Source: Streptomyces sp. NBC_00102 (GTDB lineage Bacteria; Actinomycetota; Actinomycetes; Streptomycetales; Streptomycetaceae). From it: DNA of 64,000 bases. A program made the position numbers and the translations under genes. A model generated the notes under the pieces. The model did not search any database. It saw nothing but the letters and a program-made list of their open reading frames with translations, and was not told the origin of the DNA. The stretch's first letter is position 1, and each line of letters begins with the position of its first letter. Location of the stretch: assembly GCF_026343115.1 (NCBI RefSeq), contig NZ_JAPEMC010000001.1, positions 3,720,001 through 3,784,000 of the forward strand, in the 5' to 3' direction. Below, in pieces: positions 61,280 to 64,000 of the stretch.

Positions 61280-62250
61280 GACGCCTCCTCTTCCCCTGCG
61301 CCCTGTTTGCGGAGCTCCCCGGCCAGCACATGCAGTGCGGCGAGGTCGATGCCCTCGCCCATCAGCGGCAGCTCGTCCGTGGGCAGCCCGAGCCCGGCCA
61401 GCACGGCCCGCTGCTCGCGCTCCAGACCGACCCGCTGCGCGTGCTCGGCCGCCTGTGCGATCAGCGGGCGGACCAAGGCCGCCGAGCCGGTGACGCCGGC
61501 CCGGGTCAGCGTCTTCGCGATCTCCTTGCGGCGCGCACCCGACGCCGTGCGCAGCGCCTCCTCGTCCAGCAGGTGCGGGCGGACCATGTTGACGATCACC
61601 CGGCCCACCGGGAGCTGGGCGGCGCGCAGTTCCCCGATGCCGTCCGCGGTCTCCTGCACCGGCATCTCCTCCAGCAGTGTCACCAGATGGACCGCGGTGT
61701 CGGGGGATTTGAGGACCCGCATCACGGACTGGGCCTGGTGGTGTATCGGGCCGATCCGCGCCAGCCCGGCCACCTCGTCGTTGACGTTGAGGAAGCGGGT
61801 GATCCGGCCGGTGGGCGGCGCGTCCATGATCACGTGGTCGTAGACGAAACGACCCTGCTTGTCCTTGCGGCGCACGGCTTCGCACGCCTTGCCGGTCAGC
61901 AGGACGTCCCGGACACCGGGCGCGATGGTCGTCGCGAAGTCGATCGCGCCGAGCTTCTTGAGGGCCCGGCCCGCGCTGCCGAGCTTGTAGAACATCTGGA
62001 GGTAGTCGAGGAGCGCCTGCTCGGCGTCGATGGCCAGCGCGAACACCTCGCCGCCGCCCGGGACGTCGGCGATCCTGCGCTCCTCGTAGGGAGTGGGGCT
62101 CGCACCGAAGAGCTCGGCGATGCCGCCGCGACCCTCCACCTCTACGAGGAGGGTGCGCCGGCCCTCGGCCGCGAGGGCGAGCGCGAGGGCGGCGGCCACC
62201 GTGGTCTTACCGGTGCCGCCCTTGCCGCTGACGACCTGGAACCTGCTCAC
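61276..62250 (-). CDS. ArsA-like ATPase, upstream member of pair
   Basis: 324 residues from GTG 62250. Walker A VVSGKGGTGKTTVAAALALA (deviant Lys in SGKGGTGKT), VEVEGRGGIAELFGA switch and VIMDAPPTGRITRFLNV. It overlaps the second ATPase gene by 4 bases. TAGGCT 6 nt before the GTG gives a leaderless start. The pair beside wblA is conserved in actinobacteria (from memory); it may handle membrane proteins or cell polarity, but no role is established. Confidence 0.93.
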   Translation of the reverse strand: MSRFQVVSGKGGTGKTTVAAALALALAAEGRRTLLVEVEGRGGIAELFGASPTPYEERRIADVPGGGEVFALAIDAEQALLDYLQMFYKLGSAGRALKKLGAIDFATTIAPGVRDVLLTGKACEAVRRKDKQGRFVYDHVIMDAPPTGRITRFLNVNDEVAGLARIGPIHHQAQSVMRVLKSPDTAVHLVTLLEEMPVQETADGIGELRAAQLPVGRVIVNMVRPHLLDEEALRTASGARRKEIAKTLTRAGVTGSAALVRPLIAQAAEHAQRVGLEREQRAVLAGLGLPTDELPLMGEGIDLAALHVLAGELRKQGAGEEEAS

Positions 62251-62320
62251 GCTTCGAGCCTAACCAGTAGGTCGCCGGCCTACGCACGGGAGCGCCCGAG
62301 CCAGGCATTACAGTCGGGCC

Positions 62321-62479
62321 ATGACCAAGTGGGAATACGCGACCGTGCCGCTCCTCGTGCACGCGACCAAGCAGATTCTGGACACCTGGGGCGAGGACGG
62401 CTGGGAGCTGGTCCAGGTCGTGCCCGGGCCGAACAACCCCGAGCAGCTCGTCGCCTACCTGAAGCGGGAGAAGGCGTAG
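62321..62479 (+). CDS. DUF4177 small protein (52 aa)
   Basis: MTKWEYATVPLLVHATKQIL, then TWGEDGWELVQVVPGPNNPE and QLVAYLKREKA. The W-EYAxV and GWELV motifs define DUF4177. TACAGT lies 6 nt before the ATG. Its TAG shares one base with the RidA GTG, so the two are coupled. Function unknown. Confidence 0.92.
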   Translation: MTKWEYATVPLLVHATKQILDTWGEDGWELVQVVPGPNNPEQLVAYLKREKA

Positions 62480-62949
62480 TGGCCGGCGCCGTCGAGGCGA
62501 GGATCGCCGAGCTCGGGCTCACCCTGCCGGACGTCGTTCCGCCGCTGGCCGCGTACCAGCCGGCCGTGCAGTCCGGCGTGTACGTGTACACCTCGGGCCA
62601 GCTGCCGATGGTCGAGGGCCGGCTCGGTGTGACCGGCAAGGTCGGCGGCGAGGTGACGGCCGAGGAGGCCAAGGACCTCGCCCGGGTCTGCGCGCTCAAC
62701 GCCCTCGCGGCCGTGAAGTCGGTCGTCGGCGACCTGGACCGGATCGCCCGGGTCGTGAAGGTCGTCGGGTTCGTCGCCTCGGCTCCCGACTTCACCGGAC
62801 AGCCCGGCGTGGTCAACGGCGCCAGCGAGCTGCTGGGCGAGGTGCTCGGCGACAAGGGAGTGCACGCCCGCAGCGCCGTCGGTGTCGCGGTCCTGCCGCT
62901 GGACGCCCCGGTCGAGGTCGAGATCCAGGTCGAGCTGGTCTCCGCCTGA
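62479..62949 (+). CDS. ridA: RidA/YjgF family enamine/imine deaminase
   Basis: 156 residues from GTG 62479. LPPLAAYQPAVQSGVYVYTS GQLP, VTGKVGGEVTAEEAKDLARV, LNALAAVKSVVGDLDRIARV, VKVVGFVASAPDFTGQPGVV, ARSAVGVAVLPLDAPVEVEI. RidA proteins hydrolyse reactive enamines from PLP enzymes. The usual Arg of active members (as in AR-xAV near the C-terminus) is present as HARSAVGV. Confidence 0.93.
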   Translation: MAGAVEARIAELGLTLPDVVPPLAAYQPAVQSGVYVYTSGQLPMVEGRLGVTGKVGGEVTAEEAKDLARVCALNALAAVKSVVGDLDRIARVVKVVGFVASAPDFTGQPGVVNGASELLGEVLGDKGVHARSAVGVAVLPLDAPVEVEIQVELVSA

Positions 62950-62970
62950 TCGCAGAGCCTTGTTCGTCCT

Positions 62971-63000
62971 TCCCGTCCGGTCCTTCGGGGCCGGGCGGGA
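62971..63000 (+). terminator. terminator after ridA
   Basis: TCCCGTCCGG pairs with CCGGGCGGGA (one G-U), 10-nt loop, followed by a T-rich TCTTTCTGTC. Confidence 0.75.
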
Positions 63001-63135
63001 TCTTTCTGTCCTCAGGGCGTGTCGGCACACTGCCGTCTGCCGGGCGGCGGCACCCGCTCTGAGCGGGACGCGTGGCGAGAGGGGAACGCGCGTTCCCCTC
63101 TCGAACAAATCGGCCGATCCGGATAGCCTCCGGCC

Positions 63136-64000
63136 ATGTCCCAAGGTCAGTGGTACCCACCGGAATGGCCCGACCGGATCAGGGCCCTCGCCACGGGCGG
63201 GCTGACGCCCGTGACACCCCGGCGCGCCGCCACCGTGATGCTGCTGCGGGACTCCGCCGGAGCGAGTGCCGGGACGAATACCGGGTCGAGTACTGGGTCG
63301 AGCGCCGGAGCGGGCGCCGTAGCCGGCACCGGTCCGGCCGTCCACATGCTGCGGCGCCGTACCTCCATGGCCTTCGCCGGAGGCGCGTACGCCTACCCGG
63401 GCGGCGGGGTCGACCCGCGCGACGACGACCACCTGGTCGGCTGGACCGGACCGTCCCTGGAGAGCTGGGCCGAACGGCTCGGCGTCCCGAGCCCGGCGGA
63501 GGCCCAGGCCATCGTGTGCGCGGCGGTACGGGAGACCTTCGAGGAGGCGGGCGTACTGCTCGCGGGCCCCACCCCCGGCACTGTCGTCGGCGACACCACG
63601 GGCGCCGACTGGGAGGCGGACCGCGCGGCGCTCGTCGCCCGGGACATCTCCTTCGCCGGGTTCCTGGAGCGGCGCCGGCTGGTACTCCGGTCCGACCTGC
63701 TGGGAGCCTGGGCCCGCTGGATCACCCCCGAGTTCGAGACCCAGCGCTACGACACCTGGTTCTTCGTCGCGGCGCTCCCGGAGGGCCAGCGCACCCGCAA
63801 CGTCTCGACCGAGGCAGACCGTACGGTGTGGATCACCCCCGCCGACGCCACCGCGGGCCACGCGCGGGGCGAGCTGCAGATGATGCCGCCCACCGTGACC
63901 ACCCTGCGCTCGCTCCTGCCGTACCGGACGGCCGAGGAGGCGCTGAAGGCGGCCGGGACCCAGAACCTCGCCCCCGTACTCGCCCGGGCGAGGCTGGAGG
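63136..64000 (+). CDS. NUDIX hydrolase, 3' end outside window
   Basis: At least 288 residues; TAGCCT 6 nt before ATG. MSQGQWYPPEWPDRIRALAT, VMLLRDSAG, an insert of SSTGSSAGAGA-type repeats, MAFAGGAYAYPGGGVDPRDD and the Nudix helix AVRETFEEAGVLL (REUxEExGU). A long insertion separates the conserved Gly stretch from the Nudix helix, as in the NUDT19-like subgroup that includes CoA diphosphatases (from memory). The substrate is not certain. The frame is open to the window edge. Confidence 0.9.
   Translation, partial: MSQGQWYPPEWPDRIRALATGGLTPVTPRRAATVMLLRDSAGASAGTNTGSSTGSSAGAGAVAGTGPAVHMLRRRTSMAFAGGAYAYPGGGVDPRDDDHLVGWTGPSLESWAERLGVPSPAEAQAIVCAAVRETFEEAGVLLAGPTPGTVVGDTTGADWEADRAALVARDISFAGFLERRRLVLRSDLLGAWARWITPEFETQRYDTWFFVAALPEGQRTRNVSTEADRTVWITPADATAGHARGELQMMPPTVTTLRSLLPYRTAEEALKAAGTQNLAPVLARARLE

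Noticed and set aside
59831..62250. Arsenic resistance operon
   Set aside because: ArsA-like ATPases are present but no arsB, arsC, arsD or arsR; the family is broadly misnamed.

Overview
The window is chromosomal DNA from a Streptomyces or very close relative. It is very GC-rich with extreme third-position GC, uses many GTG and TTG starts, carries a wblA regulator, a chitinase gene with paired TGGTCCAGACC-type operators and a type I-E CRISPR array. Its housekeeping gene order (purA; ybaB-recR-DUF5063; aspartokinase-asd; PBP-wblA-paired ArsA-like ATPases-DUF4177-RidA-NUDIX) matches my memory of the Streptomyces core. No organism can be named from the sequence alone.

Layout. 1-3.6 kb: tail of a DUF3151 gene, then tryptophan catabolism to anthranilate (kynA-kynU, a hairpin, kynB). 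3.6-8.6 kb: divergent XRE-cupin regulator and His-rich methyltransferase, a NarL-type two-component pair and a P450. 8.6-13.8 kb: ABC exporter divergent from a GbsR/MarR-type regulator, a DUF2993 protein and a diacylglycerol-kinase-like protein with degenerate motifs. 13.9-22.8 kb: purA, a membrane-anchored PstS-like protein, a receptor-type Ser/Thr kinase, a GH19 chitinase and small membrane or PRC-barrel proteins. 22.8-25.5 kb: gene-poor, with two coding remnants and a cas-less CRISPR array (10 repeats, 9 spacers of 32 nt). 25.5-32 kb: class III aminotransferase, GntR regulator, SLATT protein, ybaB, recR, DUF5063. 32-36.9 kb: SDR/TetR pair, DUF1963-like protein, winged-helix protein and a LamG fragment. 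37-42.4 kb: aspartokinase and asd, then an ECF sigma factor with a membrane partner. 42.4-50.4 kb: SURF1, S9 peptidase, a two-gene DUF6232-type module, SnoaL-like protein, secreted SGNH esterase and a LuxR-type regulator. 50.5-56.1 kb: gltX, tatA, a broken secreted-protein gene, tRNA-Pro(CGG), a Pr6Pr membrane protein, a phosphoesterase and yqeY. 56.3-64 kb: class A penicillin-binding protein, wblA, two ArsA-like ATPases, DUF4177, RidA and a NUDIX gene running off the end.

Many genes are tightly coupled by 4-base or longer overlaps (kynA/kynU, kinase/regulator, ABC pair, ask/asd, sigma/membrane partner, DUF6232 pair, ATPase pair, DUF4177/RidA). At least 13 genes have a TANNNT -10-like hexamer 6-8 nt before the start codon, as expected for leaderless transcripts. 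Intergenic DNA is unusually rich in short tandem duplications (11, 15, 24, 26, 31, 45 and 50 bp units). The most interesting leads are the DUF6232 module with a motif shared between its two proteins, the orphan CRISPR array, the operator overlapping the XRE start codon, the DAGK-like protein lacking its catalytic signatures, and the 15-bp x 11 minisatellite.
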